DNA from: Candidatus Latescibacterota bacterium
GTDB taxonomy: Bacteria > Latescibacterota > UBA2968 > UBA8231
Length of the DNA stretch: 64,000 nt
Direction of reading: 5' to 3'
Assembly: GCA_022827835.1 (NCBI GenBank)
Contig: JAJEIO010000009.1
Location: 1 to 64,000 of the forward strand
The position numbers were made by a program, and so were the translations under genes. Numbering within the stretch: position 1 is the stretch's first letter; each line of letters opens with the position of its first letter. The notes beneath the pieces are model-generated. The model made no database searches. It had not been told where the DNA came from and saw nothing but the letters and a program-made list of their open reading frames with translations. Shown piece by piece: positions 9,653-18,337 of the stretch.

Positions 9653-10411
9653 TCAAGGCATACCCCGTCGCAACTGTTCGGCATCTAGGCCGCGGTTGAA
9701 GGCGTAGTTTTTATAGGACAACGCCAGCAGGATATCGCGCTGACGAATTTCTACCCGGCGCGGCAGATAGAGCGCTTGCTCCCGCCGGTATTCTTTTAGC
9801 TCGCGGAGTAGGACTTCGCCCTCGGGCAGGGGGATGCTCTCGCGCAACACCAAGCCCCGGCGCAGGTCTAGCCACGCCTGCCGCCCGCCCGCGAGCGCAA
9901 CCACCGCGTGGTCGGCCTGCGGATATTCGATCGGCTTGACGATGGAACCTGGCTCGACGAAGCCGAGCAAGGCGTAGCGCAGGTCGCAGGATCCCAAATC
10001 TAGTCCGGTCAACGTGGTTAGCAGTCGGCCATGCACTGATCCCTTTAAGGGGTGGTCCATACCCCGGCCGTACACGGTTAGGCTGTCGCCTTCGAGGAGA
10101 GCGGTAAAGATGTGCGTAAAGAAAGGGCCGCGCACCTCGACGCGGAAGAGATCTGGATTGACTAGCTGCACGAGGGCCGTCCCCCGATCGCGCATCTCGC
10201 CGCGCCGCAGTTCAATGGCCGCTTCTGCCGTCAGATCTGCGAACTGGGCGAGGGACGTCGAAGCGGCGAGCAGGGCAGCCGGTCCTTGGTTTGCATCCCA
10301 ACCCTCTCGCACCACCAGCGGCGGTGCGCAAGCTAGCGTTAGGGCGCAGAGCGCAACCCATTTGTAAGCTGTCTGGAAATTTCGGGGATGCCCCGAGCGC
10401 GGAGTATGCAT
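9653..10411 (-). CDS. LolA/LolB-like outer-membrane lipoprotein (DUF4292-like)
   Basis: 252 residues. The start ATG overlaps the stop of the upstream TPR gene (TGATG), so the two are translationally coupled. The signal peptide ends in LTLACAP, a lipobox. The body resembles the LolA/LolB fold: repeated beta strands with VQLVNPDLFRVEVRGPFFTHI and a C-terminal part with LPRRVEIRQRDILLALSYKNYAFN. In related bacteria such proteins are outer-membrane lipoproteins with roles in lipoprotein handling; the fold assignment here is from pattern and not alignment. The pairing with a TPR lipoprotein suggests one envelope-assembly unit. Confidence 0.7.
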   Translation of the reverse strand: MHTPRSGHPRNFQTAYKWVALCALTLACAPPLVVREGWDANQGPAALLAASTSLAQFADLTAEAAIELRRGEMRDRGTALVQLVNPDLFRVEVRGPFFTHIFTALLEGDSLTVYGRGMDHPLKGSVHGRLLTTLTGLDLGSCDLRYALLGFVEPGSIVKPIEYPQADHAVVALAGGRQAWLDLRRGLVLRESIPLPEGEVLLRELKEYRREQALYLPRRVEIRQRDILLALSYKNYAFNRGLDAEQLRRGMP

Positions 10412-12288
10412 CACGGCAGCAGCTTGCGCTGGACCTCTTCGTTGTCCGGCGCGAGTTCCAGCACCTTTTGCCAATGTGCGCGCGCCTCGTCCATTTTGCC
10501 GAGGGCACTGGCAATGTCGCCGGCGTGGTCGAAGATCACGGCCTGCTCCTCGGGATCGCCCTCGTCCATTTGCTCCAAGGCTTGTTGCAGGTATTGTTCG
10601 GCCTGTACTAGCTCACCGAGGCGGAAATAGGCCCAGCCGATGCTGTCGAGGAACGCGCTGTTGTCCGGTTCGAGCGCGATCGCCTTCTCCAAGAGCGCGA
10701 CTGCTTCTGTCAGCCGCACGCCCTTGTCCGCATACATATAGCCGAGGTAGTTGAGGGCGTACGCATCGTTTGGCTCGATCTCCAACAGGCGTTGGAAGGT
10801 CTCTATGGCGCGGTCGAAGTACTCGTCGCGGCCCAGTTTGCGCGAAGCCTGTTCGTAGCAGGCTCCAAGGTAAAAGAGCACGCGGCTCTTGTCGTTGGCG
10901 AGGGCAACGGCCTGATTCAGCTTCTCAAGGGCCGCTTCCCAGTGCTCTAGTTCCTCTAACGCGATGCCCCAGTGCAAAAAGGTTGGGCTATACGCAGGGT
11001 CGAGTGAGGCCGCTGTTTCGTATTGGGCCAGCGCGTCTTCCCACTGTCCCTGCCGCCCGAGGCTGATGCCCCACCGCACGTACAGTGCGGCGTGGCCTGG
11101 GGATGCTGCAAGGGCTTGGCTATAGACTTCTATCGCCTCTGCCCAAGCGTCTTGTTGCTCTAGCGCCAGTCCCCAGTACAGATATATCTCAACCGCGTCG
11201 GGCAGGCGCTCAAGGCCGCGCTGGTACACGGCGATGGCCTCGTCATAGCGCTCGGTGCTTTCGAGGGCCGTCCCCCAGTACAGGTAGATCTCGCTGCTGT
11301 CGGGCATGGCCTCTGCCGCTTGGCTGAGGACGGCGGTGGCTGAGTCGTAGTCCTCCAAGTAGATGTAATAGCGCGCTAGGTCGGTCCACTGCTCGACCGT
11401 TTGGGGCTGCATCTCGACGATGCGCTTAAAGACCAACGTCGCTTGGTCGTACTCGCCGGCCTCGGACAGGGCTACTCCCAAGTGATAGAGCACTTCGGCA
11501 CCCTCTTCGGCGAGGATGTCCTCTAGGTCGTGCTCGGTGACCATCAGCCGCGCCAAGTGGTAGGGGATGCTACTATCGGGCAGGTGGCCGGCGGCCTCGC
11601 GGTAGATGGCAATGGCCTCGTGGCGATGTCCCTGTGACAGCTTGAGCTCAGCCAGACCCAGCCAAGCGTCCTCGACCATAGGGTCGGCCGCGAGCACGCG
11701 GCGATAGATGCGCTCGGCCTCTTTTTGCTGGTTGATGCGCGAAAAAATGCCAGCTATATCTACCTTGACCTCTGGTGGTATGTGCTCTTGGGCGAGCACC
11801 TCCTTGAAGAGCGGAGCGACGCGCTCGGGTTGGCCCGTTTCAAAGTAGAGGTAGGCCAAGTGGCGGTAGAGCGGCCAATTATCTGGCTCGTAGCGCAGCA
11901 ACTCTTCAATGTGGTCGATGGCATCCTCGCGCTCGCCTTCGCTCTCCAAGATGCGAATCAGCAGGCGGCGCAACCCCACCTGACTTCCGTCCAATGCCAA
12001 GCCCTTGAGGGCAAAATGGACGGCCATGTGGGGGTCGTCGATGCGCTGGTAATTATAAGCGAGGCGGGCGTAGATGGTAGGCGAAGTCGAGTCGAGATCG
12101 GCCGCGTTGCGCAGGGCGACTATTGCGCCGAGGTAGTTGTGTTGAGCTTCAAAGACCTTGGCCTTGACGAAGTACTGCATGGCTTGGTCGGGCCCCGGCG
12201 GCTCGGCGGGTGCTTTATGGCCTCGCAGACCCGCGCAGCCGCCCACTGATAGTGCGAAGGCGCAGAGCAGGGGGAGGGTATTTTTCAT
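10411..12288 (-). CDS. TPR-repeat lipoprotein
   Basis: 625 residues from ATG 12288, which places the lipoprotein signal (MKNTLPLLCAFALSVGGCAG) at the N-terminus with GGGGAG upstream; the longer frame to 12348 would overlap the DppC-like gene. Almost the whole protein is tandem tetratricopeptide repeats, about 15, with the usual W..LG..Y...G....A and A...P signatures, for example in the run around PDAVEIYLYWGLALEQQDAWAEAIEVY. TPR solenoids bind other proteins; an outer-membrane-anchored one often serves as a scaffold in envelope assembly or secretion. It starts 16 bases after the permease stop and overlaps the next lipoprotein gene by one base. Confidence 0.9.
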   Translation of the reverse strand: MKNTLPLLCAFALSVGGCAGLRGHKAPAEPPGPDQAMQYFVKAKVFEAQHNYLGAIVALRNAADLDSTSPTIYARLAYNYQRIDDPHMAVHFALKGLALDGSQVGLRRLLIRILESEGEREDAIDHIEELLRYEPDNWPLYRHLAYLYFETGQPERVAPLFKEVLAQEHIPPEVKVDIAGIFSRINQQKEAERIYRRVLAADPMVEDAWLGLAELKLSQGHRHEAIAIYREAAGHLPDSSIPYHLARLMVTEHDLEDILAEEGAEVLYHLGVALSEAGEYDQATLVFKRIVEMQPQTVEQWTDLARYYIYLEDYDSATAVLSQAAEAMPDSSEIYLYWGTALESTERYDEAIAVYQRGLERLPDAVEIYLYWGLALEQQDAWAEAIEVYSQALAASPGHAALYVRWGISLGRQGQWEDALAQYETAASLDPAYSPTFLHWGIALEELEHWEAALEKLNQAVALANDKSRVLFYLGACYEQASRKLGRDEYFDRAIETFQRLLEIEPNDAYALNYLGYMYADKGVRLTEAVALLEKAIALEPDNSAFLDSIGWAYFRLGELVQAEQYLQQALEQMDEGDPEEQAVIFDHAGDIASALGKMDEARAHWQKVLELAPDNEEVQRKLLP

Positions 12289-12304
12289 AGTTTTCAACTC
12301 CCCA

Positions 12305-13153
12305 TTAGGTAATTTTTGGATCCAAGGCGTCTCTAAGCCCGTCGCCAAAGAGGTTTAGTGCGAGGACGACCACGAAGATGGCCAGTCCGGGAAAGGCCAT
12401 GACCCACGGCGCTTGCAAGAGCAGTTCGCGCCCGCCGGATAGCATGGCTCCCCACTCGGGAGTTGGCGGCTGGGCTCCCAATCCCAAAAAGCTCAACCCG
12501 GCCGCGTCGAGGATGGCCGTGCCCAAGCTAAGCGTGGCTTGCACGATGAGCGGGACTGTGCAGTTGGGCAAGATGCTGTAGAACAGTAGCCGCGATTCGC
12601 TCGCTCCCAGCGCGCGTGCGGCCTCGACGTACGTGGCCTCGCGCACGGTCAACACCGAGGAGCGCATGAGGCGGGCAAACTGCGGCACCAACACGATGCT
12701 GACGGCGAGAATGGCATTGTCGATGCCCGGCCCGATGACGGCGACGATGGCAATGGCCAATAGGATGCTGGGGAAGGCCAGCATCAGGTCCATCAGCCGC
12801 ATGATGAGCATGTCGGCGACCCCGCCGCGATACCCGGCCACGAGGCCGAGCAAGGTGCCGGTGGAAGCGGCCAGTGCGATGGCGACCAATCCGATTCGCA
12901 ATGAGATGCGAGCGCCGTACACGATGCGGCTGAAGATGTCGCGGCCAAAGTCATCCGTTCCCAGCCAATGGCTCACCGACGGCGGCTGCAAGCGCGCGTA
13001 GAGGTTTTGCGCCAGTGGATCGTATGGTGCCAGCAGCGGTGCCAGCAGGGCGACTAGAAACGCACTCGCCAAGACTCCGCCGCCGATCAGTGCGAGGCGC
13101 TGTTTGCCGAGCCGTCGTAGTTCGCTGGCGACGTGTGAAAGTATCTCAAGCAT
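12305..13153 (-). CDS. ABC transporter permease, DppC/OppC type
   Basis: 282 residues. N-terminal OppC signature (a first membrane segment followed by LAPYDPLAQNL and HWLGTDDFGRDIFSRIVYGAR), about six membrane segments, and the EAA loop EAARALGASESRLLFYSILPN that contacts the ATPase. The C-terminus has the typical NLFGDGLRDALDPK ending. It lies 17 bases downstream of glgB, an odd partner, and its natural DppB partner is 8.7 kb away on the opposite strand. No ATPase gene is in the window. Confidence 0.92.
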   Translation of the reverse strand: MLEILSHVASELRRLGKQRLALIGGGVLASAFLVALLAPLLAPYDPLAQNLYARLQPPSVSHWLGTDDFGRDIFSRIVYGARISLRIGLVAIALAASTGTLLGLVAGYRGGVADMLIMRLMDLMLAFPSILLAIAIVAVIGPGIDNAILAVSIVLVPQFARLMRSSVLTVREATYVEAARALGASESRLLFYSILPNCTVPLIVQATLSLGTAILDAAGLSFLGLGAQPPTPEWGAMLSGGRELLLQAPWVMAFPGLAIFVVVLALNLFGDGLRDALDPKIT

Positions 13154-13170
13154 GGCAAATTAGCATTGCT

Positions 13171-15354
13171 CTACTTCGGCTCTAGAACTAACACGCCCAG
13201 GGGCGGCAGGCGCAACCGCGCCGAATGCGGCCGGCCGTGGCAGGCGACTTTCTCGGTATGCACCCAGCCGCCGTGGCCCACGCCGCTGCCGCCGTAGATT
13301 TCGGCGTCGCTGTTGAGCACCTCGCGGTACGGTCCGGCGGCTGGCAGCCCGAGTTGGTAATCCTCTCGGGGAACTGGGGTGAAATTGCACGCGAAGATCA
13401 GGGGTTTTTCGCCTTTGGCGCGGCGCACAAAAGCTGCGATGCTCTGTGCCGCGTCAGCACAGTCAATCCACTCAAAACCAGCGGGAGACGCATCGGTGCG
13501 GTGCAGGGCCGCGCAGCGGCGGTAGAGCTGGTTGAGATCGCAGAGCCAGCGATATACGCCGCGATGGGACTCGTCGTCGAGCAGGTGCCAGTGCAGTTCG
13601 CGTTGGTGGTCCCACTCTTCCCATTGCGCCAGCTCGGCCCCCATAAAGAGCAGCTTCTTGCCCGGGTGTCCGTACATAAAGCCGTAGAGCAAGCGCAAGT
13701 TGGCCAGTTGCTGCCAAGCGTCGCCGGGCATCTTGCTCAAGAGCGAACGCTTGCCGTGTACCACCTCGTCGTGCGACAGCGGCAAGACGAAGTTTTCGGC
13801 ATAGGCGTAGATCATGCCAAAGGTCAGGTCGGATTGGTGGTGGCGGCGGTGGATGGGATCGCGCTGCATGTAGCGCAGCACATCGTTCATCCAGCCCATG
13901 TTCCACTTGAAGCCAAAGCCGAGGCCGCCAGTGTCGGTAGGTCGGGAAACATCCGGCCAAGCAGTCGACTCTTCGGCGATCATCAAGGTGCCGGGATAGT
14001 GCTCGCCGACGGTCGTATTGAGCTGTTTGAGGAAGTCGATGGCTTCGAGGTTTTCGCGCCCACCATAGGCGTTGGGTACCCATTCCCCTTCTAGGCGCGA
14101 GTAGTCGAGGTAGAGCATGGAGGCCACGGCATCGACCCGCAGGCCGTCGAGGTGAAAGCGTTCGAGCCAAAAAAGGGCGTTGGAAATGAGAAAGGAGCGG
14201 ACTTCGGCGCGGCCATAGTTGAATATGCAGGTTTGCCAATCGGGATGCTGCCCTTGGCGCGGGTCGCGGTGCTCGTAGAGGCTGGTGCCGTCGAACTGGG
14301 CCAAGCCGTGGGCGTCGCTGGGAAAGTGCGCGGGCACCCAGTCGAGAATCACGCCGATTTCGTGGCGATGGCAGTAGTCGATGAAATAGGCAAAATCCTC
14401 GGGCGTGCCAAAGCGCGCGCTCGGGGCGAAATACCCAGTCCCTTGATACCCCCACGAGCCGTCGAAGGGATGCTCGGCTACTGGCATTAGCTCGATATGG
14501 GTAAAGCCCAGTTCGACCACGTGGGGGACCAATTGGTGCGCTAGCGTGCGATAGTCGAGATAGTCATCGCCGTTGCGACGCCACGAGCCGAGATGTACCT
14601 CGTAGATAGCGAGGGGAGCTTCCACCCAGTTGCGCTCCCGTCGCGCGGCCATCCACGCGTCGTCGCTCCAGGCGAACGCATCGCCTTGGCAGACTGCGGA
14701 AGCGGTGCGGGGCGGCGGCTCGGTTGCAAAGGCAAAGGGATCGCTCTTGAGCAGCACGTCGTCGTCGCGGCTGAGGATTTCGTACTTGTAGAGCGCGCCC
14801 GCGCCCACCTCCGGGATGAACAGTTCCCAGACTCCGGAAGCGCCCAGCGAGCGCATGCAGTGCCGCCGGCCGTCCCAGCCGTTGAAATCGCCAACCACGC
14901 TGACTCGGCGGGCACTCGGTGCCCACACTGCGAAATACGTGCCCTCGGTCCGGTCGATGCAGCGCGGATGCGCCCCCAGCATCTCGTAGGCGCGGTAGAG
15001 CGTTCCTTCGTTGAAGAGGTATTGGTCGTGGGGCGCGAGTTGCGGCCAGAACGAGTACGGATCGCGGCAGTAGCGGATCTCGCCCTGCGCGTCGGTTATT
15101 TCCAGATGATACGCGAAGGGTGTACTGCGACCGGTGATCCGCGCCTCAAACAGTCCGTCGGCATGAATTTTGGCCGCTGGAAAGCTCGCGTTTTGTCCGT
15201 CCTGCTCGACGACTCGCACGCTCGCTGCATCGGGCAAGAACGCGCGCACGACGCATCCCTCGTCTAAAGGGTGCATACCCAAGGCCGAGAACACATCGGC
15301 GCATTCGCCGTGGACAAGGGCTTCTATGGTCTGCGGCGCAAGCGTTACCTGCAT
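13171..15354 (-). CDS. glgB: 1,4-alpha-glucan branching enzyme
   Basis: About 727 residues, the standard GlgB length. It transfers alpha-1,4 chains to form alpha-1,6 branches in glycogen. Order: N-terminal GBE module (about 1-110), CBM48 module with [20 protein letters not shown], then the GH13 barrel with [10 protein letters not shown], the nucleophile region [19 protein letters not shown] (Asp near residue 408), [12 protein letters not shown] (acid/base Glu) and [14 protein letters not shown] (third Asp), then the C-terminal beta domain. I prefer ATG 15354 over the GTG two codons upstream. No other glycogen gene is near, which is unusual since glgB commonly clusters with glgA, glgC, glgX or glgP. 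Confidence 0.97.
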   Translation of the reverse strand: MQVTLAPQTIEALVHGECADVFSALGMHPLDEGCVVRAFLPDAASVRVVEQDGQNASFPAAKIHADGLFEARITGRSTPFAYHLEITDAQGEIRYCRDPYSFWPQLAPHDQYLFNEGTLYRAYEMLGAHPRCIDRTEGTYFAVWAPSARRVSVVGDFNGWDGRRHCMRSLGASGVWELFIPEVGAGALYKYEILSRDDDVLLKSDPFAFATEPPPRTASAVCQGDAFAWSDDAWMAARRERNWVEAPLAIYEVHLGSWRRNGDDYLDYRTLAHQLVPHVVELGFTHIELMPVAEHPFDGSWGYQGTGYFAPSARFGTPEDFAYFIDYCHRHEIGVILDWVPAHFPSDAHGLAQFDGTSLYEHRDPRQGQHPDWQTCIFNYGRAEVRSFLISNALFWLERFHLDGLRVDAVASMLYLDYSRLEGEWVPNAYGGRENLEAIDFLKQLNTTVGEHYPGTLMIAEESTAWPDVSRPTDTGGLGFGFKWNMGWMNDVLRYMQRDPIHRRHHQSDLTFGMIYAYAENFVLPLSHDEVVHGKRSLLSKMPGDAWQQLANLRLLYGFMYGHPGKKLLFMGAELAQWEEWDHQRELHWHLLDDESHRGVYRWLCDLNQLYRRCAALHRTDASPAGFEWIDCADAAQSIAAFVRRAKGEKPLIFACNFTPVPREDYQLGLPAAGPYREVLNSDAEIYGGSGVGHGGWVHTEKVACHGRPHSARLRLPPLGVLVLEPK

Positions 15355-15463
15355 GAACACACTCGGATTTCAGCGTTGAACATCCTTGAGAAGATAGGTC
15401 AATTTGGGGGAACTACAAGCAAGCCTAATACGGCGTCTGTGCGCGGGCACCCCTCTATTTCTC

Positions 15464-15492
15464 TTGTCTTGCTAAAGTGAGACAGCTATTAT
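15464..15492 (+). promoter_or_regulatory. Candidate sigma70-type promoter for the toxin-antitoxin pair
   Basis: TTGTCT (15464-15469) and TATTAT (15487-15492) are separated by 17 bases, and the toxin ATG lies 12 bases beyond the -10 box. It is in the 150-base gap between divergently oriented glgB and the toxin gene. The predicted leader is only a few bases, so the toxin might be translated nearly leaderless. This is a consensus match only. Confidence 0.4.
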
Positions 15493-15504
15493 AGGTCTTC
15501 TCGT

Positions 15505-15852
15505 ATGTATTCTGTTGAATTTTATCAAAACCAAAACGAACAAAAGCCGGTCAGGGACTTTCTACTTTCGCTTCGACCCAAGCCGAGAGGAAAGGTCTTG
15601 CAGAGAATTCAGATTCTTTCGGAGTTTGGTATTGACCTGCCCTTTCCTTATTCGAGCCAAGTCGAGGGACGGTTAAGAGAGCTACGAGTGCGAGACGGCA
15701 AGAATCAATATCGCGTATTGTACTATGGCGATGCGAATCGGGTTTTTGTCTTATTGCATGCCTTTGAAAAACGAAGCCAGAAACTTCCGCAAAGAGAAAT
15801 TCGGATTGCGATGGAACGAATGAATGCGGACCGAAAAAGAAAAGAGGGCTAA
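15505..15852 (+). CDS. RelE/HigB-type toxin (phage Gp49-like family)
   Basis: 115 residues, typical of the Gp49-like branch of RelE/HigB mRNA interferases, which cut mRNA on the ribosome. Family features: YSVEFYQNQNEQKPVRDFL at the start, the strand LRELRVRDGKNQYRVLYY and the run VFVLLHAFEKRSQKLPQREI. It comes before its antitoxin, with 4 bases between them, which is the HigBA order. Regulation is probably by the antitoxin binding near the promoter at 15464-15492, but I see no clear palindrome there. Confidence 0.88.
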   Translation: MYSVEFYQNQNEQKPVRDFLLSLRPKPRGKVLQRIQILSEFGIDLPFPYSSQVEGRLRELRVRDGKNQYRVLYYGDANRVFVLLHAFEKRSQKLPQREIRIAMERMNADRKRKEG

Positions 15853-15856
15853 TCTC

Positions 15857-16186
15857 ATGGCGCGCCAAAAGACCAGTGTTCAGGTATTTCTCGAAGAACA
15901 GTTGAACGATCCAGAGGTTGCAGAATCGTTCAACCAAGGGCTTGATGAACTGCGGCTGGCGGTCAAAATCGCCCAACTGCGGAAGCACCGAGGCCTGACG
16001 CAAGCGCAATTGGCCGCGAGGCTAGACACTAGTACTCCGGTGATTAGCCGGTTGGAAAACCAAGGGAATTGTTCGATCAGGACCCTGAAGAAGGTCGCCG
16101 AAGCATTGGACGCCGTGGTGCAGATTGACATCGTATCCAAAGAAGATGAAGACGCCGAGGAAATGCAGCTATCTTCCCTTGGGTAG
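15857..16186 (+). CDS. XRE-family antitoxin (HigA-like)
   Basis: 109 residues from ATG 15857, with GAGG upstream; an upstream ATG in the same frame would overlap the toxin gene by 29 bases. A helix-turn-helix lies in about residues 40-95: KIAQLRKHRGLTQAQLAARL followed by VISRLENQGNCSIRTLKKVA. The N-terminal 35 residues (FLEEQLNDPEVAESFNQGLD) form the usual toxin-neutralising part of this family. It pairs with the toxin immediately upstream and probably represses the operon. Confidence 0.88.
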   Translation: MARQKTSVQVFLEEQLNDPEVAESFNQGLDELRLAVKIAQLRKHRGLTQAQLAARLDTSTPVISRLENQGNCSIRTLKKVAEALDAVVQIDIVSKEDEDAEEMQLSSLG

Positions 16187-16201
16187 AAGGCGTCCGCCTT
16201 T

Positions 16202-17587
16202 GTGGGGTTGACTTTGCATACGACCCCACCGCTACCTTCATGCAATAAAGCCCCATTGGACAAAAAAAACGCCACTAGCGGCTGGGGGCTGTACCCGCTC
16301 GTCGCCGCCTCGGTTCAGCGCGCGCGCTACCTAAGCGACCTCGGTCGCGCCGCTGCGACCCCGATTTTGCCCCAGGGCAATTGCCGCTCGTACGGCGACG
16401 CCTGCCTGTATGAGCGCGTCGTCTCCACGCTGCCGCTCAAGCATCTGCTTGACTTCGATCCGCAGTGCGGGCTGTTGCGCGCGCAAGCCGGTATTACCTT
16501 CGCGGAGATCATCCGCTTTGCCCTGCCCAAGGGTTTTTTTCCGCCCGTTACGCCGGGGACTAAGTTCCCCACGCTCGGCGGCTGCATTGCCGCGGATGTG
16601 CACGGCAAAAACCACCACGCTGAAGGTTCCATCGCCGCCTTTGTCGAATCGCTGGACATGGTGTTGGCCGATGGCTCGCTGGTGCGCTGCTCGCGCAATG
16701 AGTGCGCGGATTTGTTTTGGGCCACGCTCGGCGGCATGGGCTTGACGGGATTTATCTATGCGGCGACGCTGCGGCTGAAAAAGGTGCCGTCGGCGTACAT
16801 TCGGCAGCGCGCGATTAAGACGGCGAATTGGGCTGAGACGTGCCGCGTCTGCACGGAGACGCAGCATGAGTACACCTATTCGGTCGCGTGGATCGACGGG
16901 CTGCAAACGGGTCGGAAGCTAGGGCGCGGTCACGTGCTGCTGGGGGAACATGCCGACGCGCGCGAGCTCAAGGGCAAGCCGCCCTTTGCCATTCACGGCG
17001 ATGGCCGCTGGGCCGTGCCGTTTTTCTTGCCCGGTGGCGTGCTCAATGCCAAGTCGCTGAAAGTGTTTAACGCGCTCTACTACCATCGCCAAGTGCGTTG
17101 CGAGACCAATGCGCTGGTCCACTACGATCCGTACTTCTATCCGCTCGACGCCATCCGCGACTGGAACCGCTTGTATGGCCGCCGGGGCTTTTTGCAGTAC
17201 CAGATCGCCGTGCCCTATGCCGATGGCGCGGAGGTGATCGCCGACTTGCTCGGGCGCATTGCCCGCCAGCGTGTGGCTTCGCCCTTGGCCGTGCTCAAGA
17301 CGTTTGGGCCGCCGAGCGAGGGCTTGCTTTCTTTTCCCATCGCGGGTTATACCCTCGCGCTGGACATTCCCTTGCGCGACTCTGGGACGATTACCTTCTT
17401 GCGTGAACTGAACAAGACCATCGTCGAGGCCAAAGGCCGCGTCTATCTGGCCAAGGACGCCATTTTGGAAAGGGAGGATTTCGCCGCCATGTATCCGCAA
17501 CTAAGACAATTCAAAGCGGTCAAGCGCAAGTACGATCCCGAGTGCCGCTTCCGCTCCTGTCTGTCTGACCGCTTGGGGATTACGTGA
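16202..17587 (+). CDS. FAD-linked oxidase, DprE1-like (decaprenylphosphoryl-ribose 2'-oxidase family)
   Basis: 461 residues. FAD-binding type 4 (VAO/PCMH) enzyme: ILPQGNCRSYGDACLYE, then GTKFPTLGGCIAADVHGKNHHAEGS, the stretch that in DprE1 holds FAD, and the C-terminal YDPECRFRSCLSDRLG. In mycobacteria DprE1 oxidises the 2'-OH of polyprenyl-phosphoryl-ribose, and DprE2 then reduces the keto intermediate to the arabinose form. The partner gene overlaps by 4 bases (GTGA), which strongly supports the assignment as a two-step epimerase. The first codon is GTG 16202 or TTG 16208. No prenyltransferase of that pathway is in view, so the lipid-linked substrate is inferred. Confidence 0.85.
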   Translation: MGLTLHTTPPLPSCNKAPLDKKNATSGWGLYPLVAASVQRARYLSDLGRAAATPILPQGNCRSYGDACLYERVVSTLPLKHLLDFDPQCGLLRAQAGITFAEIIRFALPKGFFPPVTPGTKFPTLGGCIAADVHGKNHHAEGSIAAFVESLDMVLADGSLVRCSRNECADLFWATLGGMGLTGFIYAATLRLKKVPSAYIRQRAIKTANWAETCRVCTETQHEYTYSVAWIDGLQTGRKLGRGHVLLGEHADARELKGKPPFAIHGDGRWAVPFFLPGGVLNAKSLKVFNALYYHRQVRCETNALVHYDPYFYPLDAIRDWNRLYGRRGFLQYQIAVPYADGAEVIADLLGRIARQRVASPLAVLKTFGPPSEGLLSFPIAGYTLALDIPLRDSGTITFLRELNKTIVEAKGRVYLAKDAILEREDFAAMYPQLRQFKAVKRKYDPECRFRSCLSDRLGIT

Positions 17588-18315
17588 GGGCCTTGGTTTT
17601 GGGGGCGAAGTCGGCGATTGCCCAAGCCATCGTCGAGCGCCTCGACGGGTACGACTTTGCGCTGGCCGCCCGCAGGTGTAGCGAACTGGAGCCGTTTGCT
17701 GCTGACTTGCGGCTCAGAAACTCGTGCGAGGTGGAGCTGTTCGAGTTTGATGCCTTGGACTTTGGGGCGTTGGCGCGCTTGCCGCAGCAGGTACACGAGC
17801 GCGGCGGTCCCTTCGACTTGGTCGTCCTCGCCTTTGGCTATCTCGGCGACGAACGCGCCGCGCAGCGCGATACGGATGCGCTAGCTCACATCCTCAACGC
17901 CAATTTCACCGGCGCGGCCATCGCGCTGGCGCATTTGGCCAATTATCTGCAGGAAAGGGACACGCCGACTGGCATCATCGCCATTTCGTCTGTGGCTGGC
18001 GACCGGGGCCGCCAGGGCAACTATGCGTATGGGTCGGCTAAAGGGGGGCTGTCGATTTTCTTGCAAGGGCTGCGCAATCGGCTGGCCGCGACATCTGTGC
18101 ATGTCCTGACCGTCAAGCCTGGGTTTGTCGATACGCCTATGACGGAGGGGCTAGAGGGGTTGTTTTTGGTCGCTCCACCAGAACGGGTGGCCGCGGACAT
18201 TGTGCGCGCATATCGGCAAAAGAAAGACGTGCTCTACACGCCGTTTTTTTGGCGCTGGATCATGCTCGTGATCAAGAGCATCCCCGAGTGCATTTTTAAG
18301 AGGCTGAAATCGTGA
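17584..18315 (+). CDS. Short-chain dehydrogenase, DprE2-like keto-reductase
   Basis: 243 residues, GTG start overlapping the DprE1-like stop by 4 bases. SDR fold: nucleotide motif LVLGAKSAIAQAIVERL, catalytic Ser in IIAISSVAGDRGR, and YGSAKGG (Tyr-x3-Lys). The stretch FLQGLRNRLAATSVHVLTVKPGFVDTPM is characteristic of the DprE2 branch. It would reduce the 2'-keto sugar made by its partner, giving polyprenyl-phosphoryl arabinose or an analogue. A C-terminal hydrophobic and basic stretch (WRWIMLVIKSIPECIFKRLK) suggests membrane association, as expected for a lipid-linked substrate. Confidence 0.86.
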   Translation: MRALVLGAKSAIAQAIVERLDGYDFALAARRCSELEPFAADLRLRNSCEVELFEFDALDFGALARLPQQVHERGGPFDLVVLAFGYLGDERAAQRDTDALAHILNANFTGAAIALAHLANYLQERDTPTGIIAISSVAGDRGRQGNYAYGSAKGGLSIFLQGLRNRLAATSVHVLTVKPGFVDTPMTEGLEGLFLVAPPERVAADIVRAYRQKKDVLYTPFFWRWIMLVIKSIPECIFKRLKS

Positions 18316-18337
18316 CGCGCCCGCCGCTCGCCGTTGT

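Noticed and set aside
12305..12348. Longer N-terminus for the TPR lipoprotein overlapping the DppC-like gene
   Set aside because: The lipoprotein signal begins at ATG 12288, which also has a ribosome site.
16187..16200. Short palindrome AAGGCGTCCGCCTT after the antitoxin stop as a terminator
   Set aside because: Stem is only 5 usable pairs and no T-run follows; the next gene is on the same strand.
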